This document shows, in pieces, positions 19,237-28,759 of a DNA stretch of 64,000 nucleotides. Made by a program: the position numbers and the translations under genes. The first letter of the stretch is position 1, and each line of letters starts with the position of its first letter. This DNA comes from Bifidobacterium sp. ESL0704 (GTDB lineage: Bacteria > Actinomycetota > Actinomycetes > Actinomycetales > Bifidobacteriaceae). The stretch lies in contig NZ_CP113929.1 in assembly GCF_029392075.1 (NCBI RefSeq), positions 744,001-808,000 on the forward strand, read 5' to 3'. The notes beneath the pieces were generated by a model that was not told the origin of the DNA, did not search any database, and saw nothing but the letters and a program-made list of their open reading frames with translations.

Positions 19237-19338
19237 TACAGCTCAAGACGCTATGTCCTTCATTGGACAAGAGATTGTGGCACCTATTCGCGTGCGGATG
19301 GCCGACGCTTTGTGTGGGATTCTGAAAACGCGTGCGGC

Positions 19339-19502
19339 ATGGGTTTGCGGCATTTGAACAGCATTAAGCCGCAAACCCATGATGGATGGGTCGTTTATCA
19401 TGGGTTTGCGGCTTTGAAATATACCGATGCCGCAAACCCCGAATAAAGAGGTTGCTTATCATGGGTTTGCGGCTTTTCCCCTTAATCAAGCCGCAAACCC
19501 AT
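19339..19502. repeat. Three-unit 61-bp hairpin array upstream of the thi operon
   Basis: ATGGGTTTGCGGC begins at 19339, 19400 and 19461, exactly 61 bp apart, and each copy is followed by its reverse complement GCCGCAAACCCAT (the middle copy ends CCCC). The arms are nearly perfect and the loops differ. The rest of the gap between thiM and the next gene shows nothing else. Confidence 0.88.
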
Positions 19503-19584
19503 AATCGAGGCCATGGTGCCGATGTCTCCGGTTCACGGTTGTCGTGTTGGGTGCGGCTTGGTTGAAAGTCGGGTTGTCGGAGAC

Positions 19585-20214
19585 TTACCAGCGCACGGAG
19601 ATGCGCTCGCGGTCATGCGGATGCTCGGTTTCGATTTCGTCGACCATGGCGATGGCGTAGTCGGCGTAGCTGATGGCGCTTTTGCCGTCCGCGTCGGTGG
19701 TGTAGTCCTCGCCTGCAAGCACGTAATGTCCGGTGCGCTCGCCGTCGGCTTGGAAGTCGCCGGCAGGGCTGATATAGGTCCAGTGCACGTCGTCGCGGCG
19801 GCGTAGCGCATCGAGCGCCTTGCCCATTGCCAGCGGCACGCCCTTGATGGTGTCGGGGAACGAATCCGAAAGCTGGGCCGTGTGTTCCTTGTTGGTGTAG
19901 AGGCTTCCTGCACCGCCGACGACCAGCAGCCGCGTGTCAGTACCGGAAAGAATATCGGCCAGATATTTCAGCGAGGTGCTGTATTCGTCGAATTTTGCCG
20001 GATCAAAAACACCGAAAGCGTTCACCACCGCGTCGAAACCGGCGAGGTCGGTGGCCGTGAGGTCGTACAGGTCTTTGATGATGGCGTGCTGGGCTTCGGT
20101 TTTGTTCTCGCCGCGCACGACGGCGGTGACGTCCATACCGCGTCTGACGGCCTCGGCTGTAATGAGCCGTCCGGCCTTGCCGTTGGCGGCCACGACTGCG
20201 ATGTTCTTGCTCAT
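19585..20214 (-). CDS. NAD(P)-binding oxidoreductase, NmrA/SDR-like
   Basis: 209 residues from ATG 20214, which has AGGAAG six bases upstream. The N-terminal Rossmann motif is NIAVVAANGKAGRLITAEAVRRG, followed by VVNAFGVFD and LLVVGGAGSLYTN, then a C-terminal substrate lobe with WTYISPAGDFQADG. This pattern is that of atypical SDR proteins annotated as NAD(P)H-binding or NmrA-like, often redox sensors or quinone reductases in Firmicutes and Actinobacteria. The substrate is not known. The gene is monocistronic by spacing and has no obvious functional link to its neighbours. Confidence 0.8.
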   Translation of the reverse strand: MSKNIAVVAANGKAGRLITAEAVRRGMDVTAVVRGENKTEAQHAIIKDLYDLTATDLAGFDAVVNAFGVFDPAKFDEYSTSLKYLADILSGTDTRLLVVGGAGSLYTNKEHTAQLSDSFPDTIKGVPLAMGKALDALRRRDDVHWTYISPAGDFQADGERTGHYVLAGEDYTTDADGKSAISYADYAIAMVDEIETEHPHDRERISVRW

Positions 20215-20526
20215 GGGTGCTTCCTTTGCTTGCGATGTCGGGTGGACGCGATTTGGTCCATCTCGTTGAAGTGTGTCGCCGCTATGGTATGCGGCATTAC
20301 TTTTCACTATAACGTCAATCGTCATGCTGGGTGTTCCGGTGACACGTGAGATAGTAGATAGGTCTTGCAAGCCTTGGTATTACGCGGAAAGCGAGTGAAA
20401 CGGGCCGACTGCGAATATGCCTTGGGGTGAATGGCTTTCAGCGGTGACAGCGGTGCTTCAGGCAACAGATTCGGGCAAGCCGCCTGGCGCTGGTCAGAGC
20501 CGTCGTTCTGAGCGTGGTTTCCGTCT
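20215..20526. other. Intergenic, no gene seen
   Basis: This holds the promoter region of the NmrA-like gene and the 3' side of the TetR gene. I see no RNA gene, strong hairpin or repeat here. Confidence 0.5.
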
Positions 20527-21390
20527 TCAGTCTTCGACCTCGGTGTCCCACCCGGAAATCAAGGCGTCAAGGGCTTTGCGGTATTCGACCTGCATGCTCC
20601 ATGGAGTGGCGGTGTCGGTCAAAGGCGCCAACAACGTAGCCAGTTCGGGGGATTGGCGCATGGCCTCTTCTCGAGTTTCGTCTGAAGGGTCGGTGCTGGA
20701 TCGTTCGCTGTCGCCGAAGGGCGCGACGGCTTCGGCCAGCACGTAGCCGGTGGTCAGGATGGTGGCTCCCTGAATCAGCCCCAGCAGATCGTCCGGCGGA
20801 TTCTTTTCGGCGAGAACGGGCATGAACGGTTTGATGGCGTCGGCGAGCAGCTGATATTGCTCCAACGTATCGATGGGATGAGTGGCTACCAAAATGGCCG
20901 CGTTGGGGTGCCTGAGCAAGGTGGTGTGCAGCTTTATTGCGTAGCGCTTAACATGGTTTTTCCAATCGCTGGCAATGGCATTGGCCGCCGCACCTGATGT
21001 TTTTTCTGGCTTCGTGTCTGTTGGCGTATGGGTGAGCGTATCGGTCGTTCTGTCGGGAGCGTTGCCGTTTCCGGCGTTGCCGTCGTGATTCACCGATGCC
21101 TCGGCGCCGCATGCCTCGCCGGTGGTTTCCTTGCTTGGCTCCTTGTCGTCAAGTCCGGCAAGCGTCTCGCGCCAGATTTGTTCGGCGATGCCGTCGAGCA
21201 ATGCGTTCTTGTCGGGTAGATGCCGGTATAAAGCCGTGTAGGAAACGCCGATTCGCTTGCCCAACGCTCGCAGGCTTAAGGCGGCAAGGCCATCCTCGTC
21301 CACAATGGCCAGCGCATTCCTCAAGAGCGTTTCCCGGTTGAGCGTGCCTCTGTTTGTGCCGGTTTTTGCGGTTTTGGCCTTGCCTGCCAT
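20527..21390 (-). CDS. TetR-family regulator
   Basis: 287 residues. The N-terminal helix-turn-helix reads LLRNALAIVDEDGLAALSLRALGKRIGVSYTALYRHLPDKNALLDGI, typical of TetR. The C-terminal half (about 150-280) resembles the TetR_C tetracycline-repressor-type ligand domain, interrupted by a low-complexity Thr/Glu/Asn-rich linker at about 85-140. It follows the ABC permease on the same strand after 72 bases, so it is the third gene of an exporter-regulator operon. It is expected to bind the paired palindromes at the head of that operon (23481-23519) and to be released by a substrate of the exporter; this is inference. Confidence 0.88.
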   Translation of the reverse strand: MAGKAKTAKTGTNRGTLNRETLLRNALAIVDEDGLAALSLRALGKRIGVSYTALYRHLPDKNALLDGIAEQIWRETLAGLDDKEPSKETTGEACGAEASVNHDGNAGNGNAPDRTTDTLTHTPTDTKPEKTSGAAANAIASDWKNHVKRYAIKLHTTLLRHPNAAILVATHPIDTLEQYQLLADAIKPFMPVLAEKNPPDDLLGLIQGATILTTGYVLAEAVAPFGDSERSSTDPSDETREEAMRQSPELATLLAPLTDTATPWSMQVEYRKALDALISGWDTEVED

Positions 21391-21462
21391 GCATCCCTCA
21401 CTACCTGTCGCACAATGTCCGGCTACTGATCGGGTAGCCGGACATCGGACGTTCTGCTGTCG

Positions 21463-22230
21463 TTATCTGTCCACTTTGGCCTGCCTGCGATATCCTGCCA
21501 GAACCAACAGTGCCAATACTACGCTCACCGCTACGATGACGCCCGTCGGTTTGAGGATGTCGTCGACATGCGCGCCTTTAAGGCTGACGCGTTCGATGGC
21601 GTTCAGCGTCCAGTAGATCGGCGAGAGTTTGGCGACGGGCTTGGCCCAGCCGGGGAATGTGCTCACCGGGGTGATGGCACCGCCGACGCATGCGGCGAAC
21701 ATGCCGATCAACACGGAAACGGAGATGGCGGTCATCTGAGAGTTGGAGAACAGGGTGATGGCGACGCCGAAGAGTGTGACCATGATCAGGAACATCAGTG
21801 CGGTCAGGGCCAGCGCCCAGAAGTCGCCGTGGATGCGATAGCCGTCGATCGGCACAGCCGCCGCTACCACGATGACGAATTGGAAGACCTCCATCAAAAG
21901 GGCCACGATAATCTTGCCGACCACGACCTGACCCAGCGGTGTGGGTGAGGCGCGCAGACGGTCCCATGTGCCCCATTTCTGCTCGTCGAAGAACATCCCT
22001 ACGATGAACTGGACGGTGAAGAAGGCGAAGAGGATGGCGAAGGCGGGCACGGCCAGTTCGGTGCCGTTGATGTTGCGGTAGCCTTCGGCCAGCAGCGTGT
22101 TTTTCATGCCCGGCACCATGAACGGGGTGAGCATGATCGGCACGGCGGTGTCGATGAGGAAGGCCGCGGGGTCGTGGGCCTGCAGCATGAGATTCAGACG
22201 CGTCACCGCGCCGATGCGTTTGAGTTTCAT
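21463..22230 (-). CDS. ABC-2 type permease (DrrB-like)
   Basis: 255 residues with six predicted TM helices. The central region with EQKWGTWDRLRASPTPLGQVVVGKI is the signature of ABC-2 drug-export permeases (DrrB/NodJ type), between TM2 and TM3. The first codon overlaps the last base of the ATPase gene, so expression is tightly coupled. With the ATPase it should form an export pump for a hydrophobic compound, controlled by the TetR protein downstream. Confidence 0.9.
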   Translation of the reverse strand: MKLKRIGAVTRLNLMLQAHDPAAFLIDTAVPIMLTPFMVPGMKNTLLAEGYRNINGTELAVPAFAILFAFFTVQFIVGMFFDEQKWGTWDRLRASPTPLGQVVVGKIIVALLMEVFQFVIVVAAAVPIDGYRIHGDFWALALTALMFLIMVTLFGVAITLFSNSQMTAISVSVLIGMFAACVGGAITPVSTFPGWAKPVAKLSPIYWTLNAIERVSLKGAHVDDILKPTGVIVAVSVVLALLVLAGYRRQAKVDR

Positions 22231-23495
22231 CAGTTGCTCTCCTTGGTCTTGGTCGTGGCGGTTGTGGTGTTGGTCGTGGCGGTAATGCCGGTGGTGTGGT
22301 TGGCCTCGCTGGTTCCGCGGCTATGTCCTGATTGTTCGGTGTCTTTGGCCGATTCCGTTATGGTGCCGGCTATGTTCCGTGTTTCTTCTTGCACAATGAT
22401 GTAGGTTCTGGCGTCCTCGTCCAGGCTCGTGCTGTGTCCGCTGGTGCCGTCGGGAATGCCGTAGGTTGCTCCGTTATCGAACGCGGTGTCGGCGCGGCTT
22501 CCCTGATTCCCGGTTTTGCCTTCATTCTTCTTCAGGATGCCGTCTGCATCATCGTCGTTGCCGATGATGGCATGGTAGGCGCTTTCGAGGCTGGCCTGCA
22601 TCGTCGTGACGCTGGTGATTCGCAGATCGAGACGGTTGGATATGACGGTCAACTGGGTAAGGGCCTCGCCCGGTTCGGAGCCGTCCAATCGGTGTTCGAG
22701 GTGGTCGCCGACCCGTGTCCATCCGGGAATCTCCGGCTGGCTGCCGCCTTCGAACGTCGCTGTGATGGAAGCTGACGCGTGGCGGGCGATGATTTCTTGT
22801 TGTGTGCCGCTCTCGACGATTCGTCCGCCATCGAGGAAGGCGAGGTCGGCGCCGAGCCGTTCGAATTCATCGAGGTAATGGCTGGTGTAGACGATGGCGG
22901 TGCCTTGCGCGGCGATGGCCTTGACAGCCTCGAGAATGCCGGCTCTGGCGTCGATATCCGCACCGACGGTTGGCTCGTCGAGGAAGAGGAGGCGCGGATG
23001 GTGGACCAACGCGATGGCGGTGTGCAGGCGGCGCTGCTGGCCGCCGGAAAGACGGGATGCCTTCTGTTTCGCCTGCGTCTCGAGGGAGAACGCTTCGAGC
23101 AATTCGTTCGCGCGGGCTTTGGCCTGCCTGCCGCTCAGTCCTTGCACCATGCCGAAGCTCACGAGATTCTGCATGGTGGTCAGCTGTGGGTAGAGGCCGA
23201 GCTGCTGCGGGGCCAGCCCGACTGCGTGTCCGAGTTCGCCGGATTTCGAGTGCTTGACGTCGATGCCGCATACGTTGGCCGTTCCCGAGCTTTGCCGGCT
23301 CAGACCGGTCAGGATCGAGATGAGCGTCGATTTGCCGGCGCCGTTTCGTCCCAGCAGCCCAAGCATCGAACCGTAGGGGAGCGCCAGGTCGATGCCCTTG
23401 AGCACATGGTGGTTGCCGAATGATTTCTTGAGGTTTTGGCAGTCGATGGCGAGACCATGTGAGGTCCCGCTTTGCCTGATGTTAACAATGTTCAC
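22230..23495 (-). CDS. ABC transporter ATPase (DrrA-like)
   Basis: About 421 residues from GTG 23495; the open frame reaches 23630 but the extra residues do not resemble the family. All ATPase motifs are present: Walker A GRNGAGKST, LSGGQQRRL signature, Walker B RLLFLDEPTVG, and a switch His in VYTSHYLDEF. After the about 300-residue catalytic part is an unusual tail of about 120 residues, rich in Thr, Asp and Gly, without recognisable domain. No ATG is available near the true N-terminus (about LAIDCQNLKKSFG), and an operator-like palindrome covers the GTG, so the start is uncertain; leaderless initiation is possible. Confidence 0.82.
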   Translation of the reverse strand: MNIVNIRQSGTSHGLAIDCQNLKKSFGNHHVLKGIDLALPYGSMLGLLGRNGAGKSTLISILTGLSRQSSGTANVCGIDVKHSKSGELGHAVGLAPQQLGLYPQLTTMQNLVSFGMVQGLSGRQAKARANELLEAFSLETQAKQKASRLSGGQQRRLHTAIALVHHPRLLFLDEPTVGADIDARAGILEAVKAIAAQGTAIVYTSHYLDEFERLGADLAFLDGGRIVESGTQQEIIARHASASITATFEGGSQPEIPGWTRVGDHLEHRLDGSEPGEALTQLTVISNRLDLRITSVTTMQASLESAYHAIIGNDDDADGILKKNEGKTGNQGSRADTAFDNGATYGIPDGTSGHSTSLDEDARTYIIVQEETRNIAGTITESAKDTEQSGHSRGTSEANHTTGITATTNTTTATTKTKESN

Positions 23496-23519
23496 AGAAA
23501 AGATGTTAACACTGTTTAC
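23481..23519. promoter_or_regulatory. Paired TetR-type operator palindromes
   Basis: GTTAACAATGTTCAC (23481-23495) and GTTAACACTGTTTAC (23505-23519) share the form GTTAACAnTGTTnAC; each is a near-palindrome with a 3-bp centre. They are 24 bp apart centre to centre and sit at the head of the ABC-ABC-TetR operon. They are the best candidates for binding by the TetR regulator. Confidence 0.6.
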
Positions 23520-23682
23520 TTCTGATACAACGAGATTCGCTGACAGCGATAAACGTGTGAGGTGTCTGTCCTCGTAGCGCAATTGGTTCGATGCAGCGGA
23601 AAGCACGATTTTGCATACTTTTGGGTGCATCTGCGGTTGACGTATGTCGGCACCATCGTTTGAAGGGGCTCAACAAGGCAGT

Positions 23683-23820
23683 TTGCTTTTCAACGCAGCA
23701 GCTTGGCTCAGTGCGTTAGAAAGCAGATTCTTGTGGGTGCTTTTCTGCTTTTTGACGCAATTGGTTGCCGTACTGCGTTGGAAAGCAGATTATTGGGGTG
23801 GTTTTTCTGCTTTTCGACGC
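23683..23820. repeat. 62-bp hairpin array between divergent transporters
   Basis: Right arms of the CTGCTTTTTGACGC type start at 23683 (variant TTGCTTTTCAACGC), 23745 and 23807; left arms TGCGTTnGAAAGCAGA start at 23712 and 23774. All spacings are 62 bp. The arms of each unit are reverse complements with few mismatches. Confidence 0.85.
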
Positions 23821-23940
23821 TGAGACGGAATAGTCGCCGCATCGCTTGCCGGCGGTGAACGGGCCGTGCGTCGGGGTAGAGTGGCAGGACGAAGTGTGGT
23901 GCGATGAAGGCGCACGCACATAGAGGCAGGCGGGAAATTC

Positions 23941-26826
23941 GTGCTACAGATCAAAGACATCAGCAAGCAGTACAAGACCGGCGATTTCGTCCAGAAGGCG
24001 CTCGACCATGTGAGCCTTACGTTGCGCGACAACGAATTCGTCGCGATTCTCGGGCCGTCCGGCTCGGGTAAGACAACACTGCTCAACATCATCGGCGGAC
24101 TTGACCGTTACGATGACGGCGATCTGGTGATCAATGGCACGTCGACCAGCAAATACAAGGACCGTGACTGGGACTCCTATCGCAACCACACGGTCGGTTT
24201 CGTCTTCCAAAGCTACAATCTGATTCCCCATCAGACCATCCTTTCCAACGTCGAGCTGGCGCTTACGATTTCCGGCGTCTCGCGCAAGAGTCGCCGCCAA
24301 CGTGCTGTGGAGGCTCTGAAGAAAGTCGGCCTGGGCGAGCACATCAACAAGAAACCGAACCAGCTTTCCGGCGGTCAGATGCAACGCGTGGCGATCGCCC
24401 GGGCGCTGGTCAACGATCCGAGCATCGTCCTCGCCGATGAGCCAACCGGTGCGCTCGATTCCGAGACGAGTGTGCAGATCATGGATTTGTTGAAGGAAGT
24501 GGCACAGGACCGTCTGGTGGTCATGGTCACCCACAACCCCGAGCTTGCCCATCAATACGCCAACCGTATCGTCGAACTCAAGGACGGCGTGATTCGCGGC
24601 GATTCACGCCCCGTCGAAGCCGAGGAAACGGGCGACGAAAAGCCTGCCGTCCATCGCACGATGGGCAAGGCCTCGATGTCGTTTGCCACTGCGGTCGCCC
24701 TGAGTTTCAACAACCTCAAGAGCAAAAAGGCCCGCACGATTCTGACCTCGTTCGCCGGGTCGATCGGCATCATCGGCATCGCGCTGATTCTCTCCGTCTC
24801 CACCGGTGTGAACCGCTATATTGCCGACATCCAGAAGGAGACGCTGACCTCGTACCCCATCGAGATCAACGAGCAGACCTTCGACATGAACAAGATCATG
24901 GACACGGCCCAGGCCAGTGCGGATGCCAGGAAGAACGACTCAGGCAAACACCGTACGGGCATTTACCCCGACGATTCCAGCATCAAAGGCGCCTCGTCGA
25001 TGACCTCCGGCATCACCACCAACAATCTGAGCCCCTTCAAGAAGTTCCTCGACAAACCGGGCAACGACGTATGCAAGTATGTCGGCGACGTCGGCATCCA
25101 GTATTCCTACGCCCCCAAATTCTCGGTGTTCACTCACGATTCCAAGGACACGCTCGTTGACGTTGACGGTGTGAAAGTCGGCGGCCCGCAAGGCATGCAG
25201 AGTGCGGCTAGCACCATCGCCGGGCTCAACTCGTCCTCCGGTGATATCTCGAGCCTGCAATCCAAACAAATGGCGATGCTGACCGGCAAGACCGATGCCA
25301 ACAAGGCACCCGATGCGTTTGCCGAGATCATGCCCGGTGAGCACGCCGACAAGCAGCCCATCAGTTCGGTGATCCGCGACAACTACCGGATGGTCAAAGG
25401 TCACTGGCCCAAGGCGAGCGATCAGGTCGTCCTCGTACTCGACAAGAACAACCAGATGCCGCTGACCCAGGTCTACGAGCTCGGCCTGCTTCCCGCCGCC
25501 GATTACAACGACATGATGAACCGGCTCAACAGCGGTGAAAAGGTCAAGACCGACACCAAACGCATCGATTATTCCAAAGCGATGAACCAGTCGCTGACAT
25601 TGTTGCCCGCAGCCGACCAGTACGTCAAGGGTTCCGACGGACGCTACAAGTATGTGGGCAACGACGCCGACCAGATCGGCAAACTCATGGATTCCGGGTC
25701 CGCGGTGAAGCTCAAGGTCGTGGGCGTCATCCGGGCCGATGCGAACGCCAAGACCACGCCGCTGGCACCGGGAATCGGATACACGCGCATGCTCACCAAC
25801 CAGCTGATTGACCACGCGAAATCCAGCGAGATCGTCGCCGCGCAGCAAGCCGATCGCACCCACAACATCCTGAACGGCATGACCTTCGCACCCTCCGACG
25901 ACGCGACGAAGGCCGCCAACGCCAAGGCCTACGTCGCCTCGCTTCCCGTCTCGGACCAGGCGAACATGGCCAAGACGCTGATGACCCAGGCTCCCGGCGG
26001 CATGGGCGCGGCAAGTGCCAACCAGTCCGCCGACGTCACCAAACAGCGTGCTGCCGCCGCGGCCGCCGCAGGCAATGCCGCCGTTGCCAGCAACCCGCAA
26101 GAAGCGATTGCCGGCATGGGCGAGCAGCAGGTGGCACAGGCCTTCAGCAACTATCTCGCCACAGCCCCCGAGAACGTACTGGTCTCGATCTACAACCAAT
26201 ACGTGTCCACCGGCACCTACTCCGGCAATCTCGCCGATTTCGGCGTCATCGGCCGCGACGCTCCGAGTTCCATCAAGATCTATGCCGACAGTTTCGATGC
26301 CAAGAACGATATCGAGGACGCCATCAAACGCTATAACGACGGTGCGAAGAAGAAGGACCGCATCGTCTACACCGACTATGCGGGCCTGATGATGAACTCG
26401 GTGACCACCATCATCAACGTCATCACCTACGTGCTGATCGCCTTCGTCGCGGTCTCGCTGGTGGTCTCTTCGATCATGATCGGCATCATCACCTACATCT
26501 CCGTGCTCGAGCGGACCAAGGAGATCGGCATCCTGCGTGCGATGGGCGCTTCCAAGCACAACGTTTCCACGGTGTTCAATGCCGAGACGGGCATCATCGG
26601 CCTGTGTGCCGGGGTAATCGGCATTGTGGTCACGCTGATCTTGATCGTGCCTGGCAACGCGGTGATGCATCACTTCATGGGCACCGACCAGGTCAACGCC
26701 GCCTTGCCGCTGACCGGTGCGATCGTGTTGATCGTCCTGTCGGTGGTCCTGACGCTGATCGGCGGTCTTATCCCGTCGCGCAAGGCCGCCAAGCAGGACC
26801 CGGCAACGGCTTTACGCACCGAGTAG
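23941..26826 (+). CDS. MacB-like ABC transporter (ATPase-permease fusion)
   Basis: 961 residues from GTG 23941, with GGCGGG upstream. The N-terminal ATPase (about 1-220) is complete: Walker A GPSGSGKTT, signature LSGGQMQRVAIARA, Walker B IVLADEPTGALDS, switch MVTHNPELA. After a short linker comes TM1 (about 265-285), a large outside MacB-type domain (about 290-800) with an Ala/Gln-rich stretch near 690-725, and the FtsX core with three TM helices to the end (ERTKEIGILRAMGASKHNV loop). MacB-type proteins act by moving the outside domain and export peptides or antibiotics, or sense cell-wall stress. The intact ATPase could conceivably serve the ATPase-less permease at 9746, but being fused this is unlikely. 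Confidence 0.9.
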   Translation: MLQIKDISKQYKTGDFVQKALDHVSLTLRDNEFVAILGPSGSGKTTLLNIIGGLDRYDDGDLVINGTSTSKYKDRDWDSYRNHTVGFVFQSYNLIPHQTILSNVELALTISGVSRKSRRQRAVEALKKVGLGEHINKKPNQLSGGQMQRVAIARALVNDPSIVLADEPTGALDSETSVQIMDLLKEVAQDRLVVMVTHNPELAHQYANRIVELKDGVIRGDSRPVEAEETGDEKPAVHRTMGKASMSFATAVALSFNNLKSKKARTILTSFAGSIGIIGIALILSVSTGVNRYIADIQKETLTSYPIEINEQTFDMNKIMDTAQASADARKNDSGKHRTGIYPDDSSIKGASSMTSGITTNNLSPFKKFLDKPGNDVCKYVGDVGIQYSYAPKFSVFTHDSKDTLVDVDGVKVGGPQGMQSAASTIAGLNSSSGDISSLQSKQMAMLTGKTDANKAPDAFAEIMPGEHADKQPISSVIRDNYRMVKGHWPKASDQVVLVLDKNNQMPLTQVYELGLLPAADYNDMMNRLNSGEKVKTDTKRIDYSKAMNQSLTLLPAADQYVKGSDGRYKYVGNDADQIGKLMDSGSAVKLKVVGVIRADANAKTTPLAPGIGYTRMLTNQLIDHAKSSEIVAAQQADRTHNILNGMTFAPSDDATKAANAKAYVASLPVSDQANMAKTLMTQAPGGMGAASANQSADVTKQRAAAAAAAGNAAVASNPQEAIAGMGEQQVAQAFSNYLATAPENVLVSIYNQYVSTGTYSGNLADFGVIGRDAPSSIKIYADSFDAKNDIEDAIKRYNDGAKKKDRIVYTDYAGLMMNSVTTIINVITYVLIAFVAVSLVVSSIMIGIITYISVLERTKEIGILRAMGASKHNVSTVFNAETGIIGLCAGVIGIVVTLILIVPGNAVMHHFMGTDQVNAALPLTGAIVLIVLSVVLTLIGGLIPSRKAAKQDPATALRTE

Positions 26827-26900
26827 TCCGGTTCGCGAATTTCGTCAGCGACAGGTGCAGCCGGTTCTTGGCCGGCACCTGTGATGCTGTGACGGAAGGT

Positions 26901-27036
26901 GCAGAGAAAATCACGGAATAGGGCCGAATATCGTGATTTTCTCTGTATCTTTGGAGTAATTGCAGAGTTAATCACGATTACCGGTCGTTTTTTGTGATTA
27001 ATTCTGCTTGAGATTAGAGATTGCAGAGATAATCAC
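26901..27036. repeat. Three-unit 61-bp hairpin array
   Basis: GCAGAGnnAATCAC begins at 26901, 26962 and 27023, 61 bp apart. The pairing arms are CGTGATTTTCTCTG and TTGTGATTAATTCTGC; the third unit has only its left arm. It occupies the gap after the MacB-like gene. Confidence 0.85.
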
Positions 27037-27239
27037 ATTTGCCGAACACAGCGGCAATGAGGCCATGGTGATTCGCTTCTGGATGCGTCATCTTTCCGGC
27101 CTGCTATTTCGTTCTTGCCGGCGGCATTGTGAGCCCCGTATAGATTTTTGATATGGCAGGACGCGTGGCGGCGAAGGCGTGGGACGGTAACGTGGTATCA
27201 ACCATTTATCGAAGCCGAGAAGGACATTGGGGGAGCGCT

Positions 27240-28652
27240 ATGGTCGGTGACATCGAAGAGGGCTTGGCGGGCTGTCAAAAGCAGGAGGATTCGAAGCAGA
27301 ACAATGGTCAAGCTTCTGTTTTTCGGCGAGAAAAACCCTGCAACGCATGGCAGCAGCGGTCTTTGGGTTTTGAGACCCGTGCCGTCCATGCCGGTTATGA
27401 CCCGTATGAACACAACGGCGCGGTAAGTGTGCCGATCTATCAGAGCGCCGCTTTCGCCATGCACGACGCGGCCCGCGGCGACGGTCTCTCCTCTGGGGAA
27501 ATCGAAGGGTTTTCGTATTCGCGCAGCGCCAATCCCACAGTCGATGCGTTGGAACGCAGGTTGGCCGATCTCGAAGGTGGCGTTTCGGCGGTGGCTCTCG
27601 CCTCCGGCATGGCGGCGGTGTCGTTCGCGTTGCTTTGCGCAGCGGAAGGTGGGGGCAGACTCATCGCCCCGAAAGATCTCTATGGTGCCTCCATCGACGC
27701 CATGGAAAGTTTCTTCCCCAAGTTCGGCATCCACACCGATTTCGTCGACGATATCAACGACATCGCTCAGGTCGAGGCGAAGATTACGCCCGACACACGT
27801 GCCGTGTTCGCCGAATCCGTGGCCAATCCCTCCACCCGCATCACCGATATCAAGCCGCTTGCCGATATGCTTCACCGCCACGGCATCGCCCTTATCGTCG
27901 ACAACACCGTGCCAACTCCGTACTTGTTCCGCCCCATCGAGTTCGGGGCCGATATCGTCATCCATTCCACCACCAAAGGCATCAGCGGACATGGCGACGC
28001 CTTGGGCGGGGTGGTTGTCGACTCCGGGAATTTCGACTGGGCCAACGGGCGTTTCCCACAATTCACCCAGCGGGAGCTGGTCGTCAGCGACGAGCGGAAA
28101 GGTGTCTGGAAAAGTTTCAGCGAAGCCTACGGTGCTGCCGCATTCGCCGGACGCGTGCGCATCAAGTATCTGCACAATCTCGGTGCTGTGATGTCGCCAG
28201 CCAACGCCTACCTGCAGCTGATCGGCCTTGAGACGCTGCCGCAACGTTTGCGTCAGGAGACCGATACCGCCCTCGAAATCGCGCGGCATTTGGAAGCATC
28301 GCCACATGTCATGCAGGTCAATTATTCTTCCCTTGATTCCAGTCCCGATAAAGCTCTCGCTGCCCGTTACTTCCCGCAGGGGATCGGGCCAGTGCTCTCT
28401 TTGCGGATGGAAGGCGACGAATCGCATATCAACCGTATCGTTGATGCCGTCAAGGTGTTTTCCTACGTCCCCAATATCGGCGACACGCATTCGTTGATCG
28501 TCAATCCCGCACGCATCACGCATCGCGAAGTGCCTGGTGACTACCGAAGTGCCGCAGGAGTGGACGACCACTTGCTGAGGCTCTCTATCGGACTGGAGAA
28601 GCCCGAAGATCTTATCGCCGACCTAGACCGGGTAATTGCGCAAGCTTACTGA
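27240..28652 (+). CDS. Cys/Met-metabolism PLP enzyme, O-acetylhomoserine sulfhydrylase-like
   Basis: 470 residues from ATG 27240, which has GGGGGAG four bases upstream; the frame is open further upstream. After about 40 variable residues comes the family start FETRAVHAGYDPYEHNGAVSVPIYQSAAF. Other motifs: FSYSRSANPTVDALERRLADLEGG, ALASGMAAV, VDNTVPTPYL, the PLP-lysine in HSTTKGISGHG, and HSLIVNPARITH near the end. The layout fits MetY (O-acetylhomoserine plus sulfide to homocysteine) better than MetB, because of the extra loop at EAYGAAAFAGRVR. Substrate choice between O-acetyl- and O-succinyl-homoserine cannot be decided. The gene is monocistronic and ends at a hairpin. Confidence 0.88.
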   Translation: MVGDIEEGLAGCQKQEDSKQNNGQASVFRREKPCNAWQQRSLGFETRAVHAGYDPYEHNGAVSVPIYQSAAFAMHDAARGDGLSSGEIEGFSYSRSANPTVDALERRLADLEGGVSAVALASGMAAVSFALLCAAEGGGRLIAPKDLYGASIDAMESFFPKFGIHTDFVDDINDIAQVEAKITPDTRAVFAESVANPSTRITDIKPLADMLHRHGIALIVDNTVPTPYLFRPIEFGADIVIHSTTKGISGHGDALGGVVVDSGNFDWANGRFPQFTQRELVVSDERKGVWKSFSEAYGAAAFAGRVRIKYLHNLGAVMSPANAYLQLIGLETLPQRLRQETDTALEIARHLEASPHVMQVNYSSLDSSPDKALAARYFPQGIGPVLSLRMEGDESHINRIVDAVKVFSYVPNIGDTHSLIVNPARITHREVPGDYRSAAGVDDHLLRLSIGLEKPEDLIADLDRVIAQAY

Positions 28653-28671
28653 CGGATGGGACGGATAAGAC

Positions 28672-28719
28672 GATTTGACCCGGCTTGCGTGCATGGATGC
28701 TGGCGAACCGGGTCAAATC
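28672..28719. terminator. Convergent hairpin
   Basis: A 12-bp inverted repeat, GATTTGACCCGG...CCGGGTCAAATC, lies between the MetY-like gene and the NADH oxidase, which end toward each other. It can serve both strands. Confidence 0.6.
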
Positions 28720-28759
28720 GATGAGAAAGGCGTTGTCTGCATGGAAGGCTGCCCTTTAT

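Noticed and set aside
24940..26673. 577-codon open frame on the minus strand
   Set aside because: It lies fully opposite the MacB-like gene, whose motifs are intact; codon bias of that gene keeps the opposite frame open.
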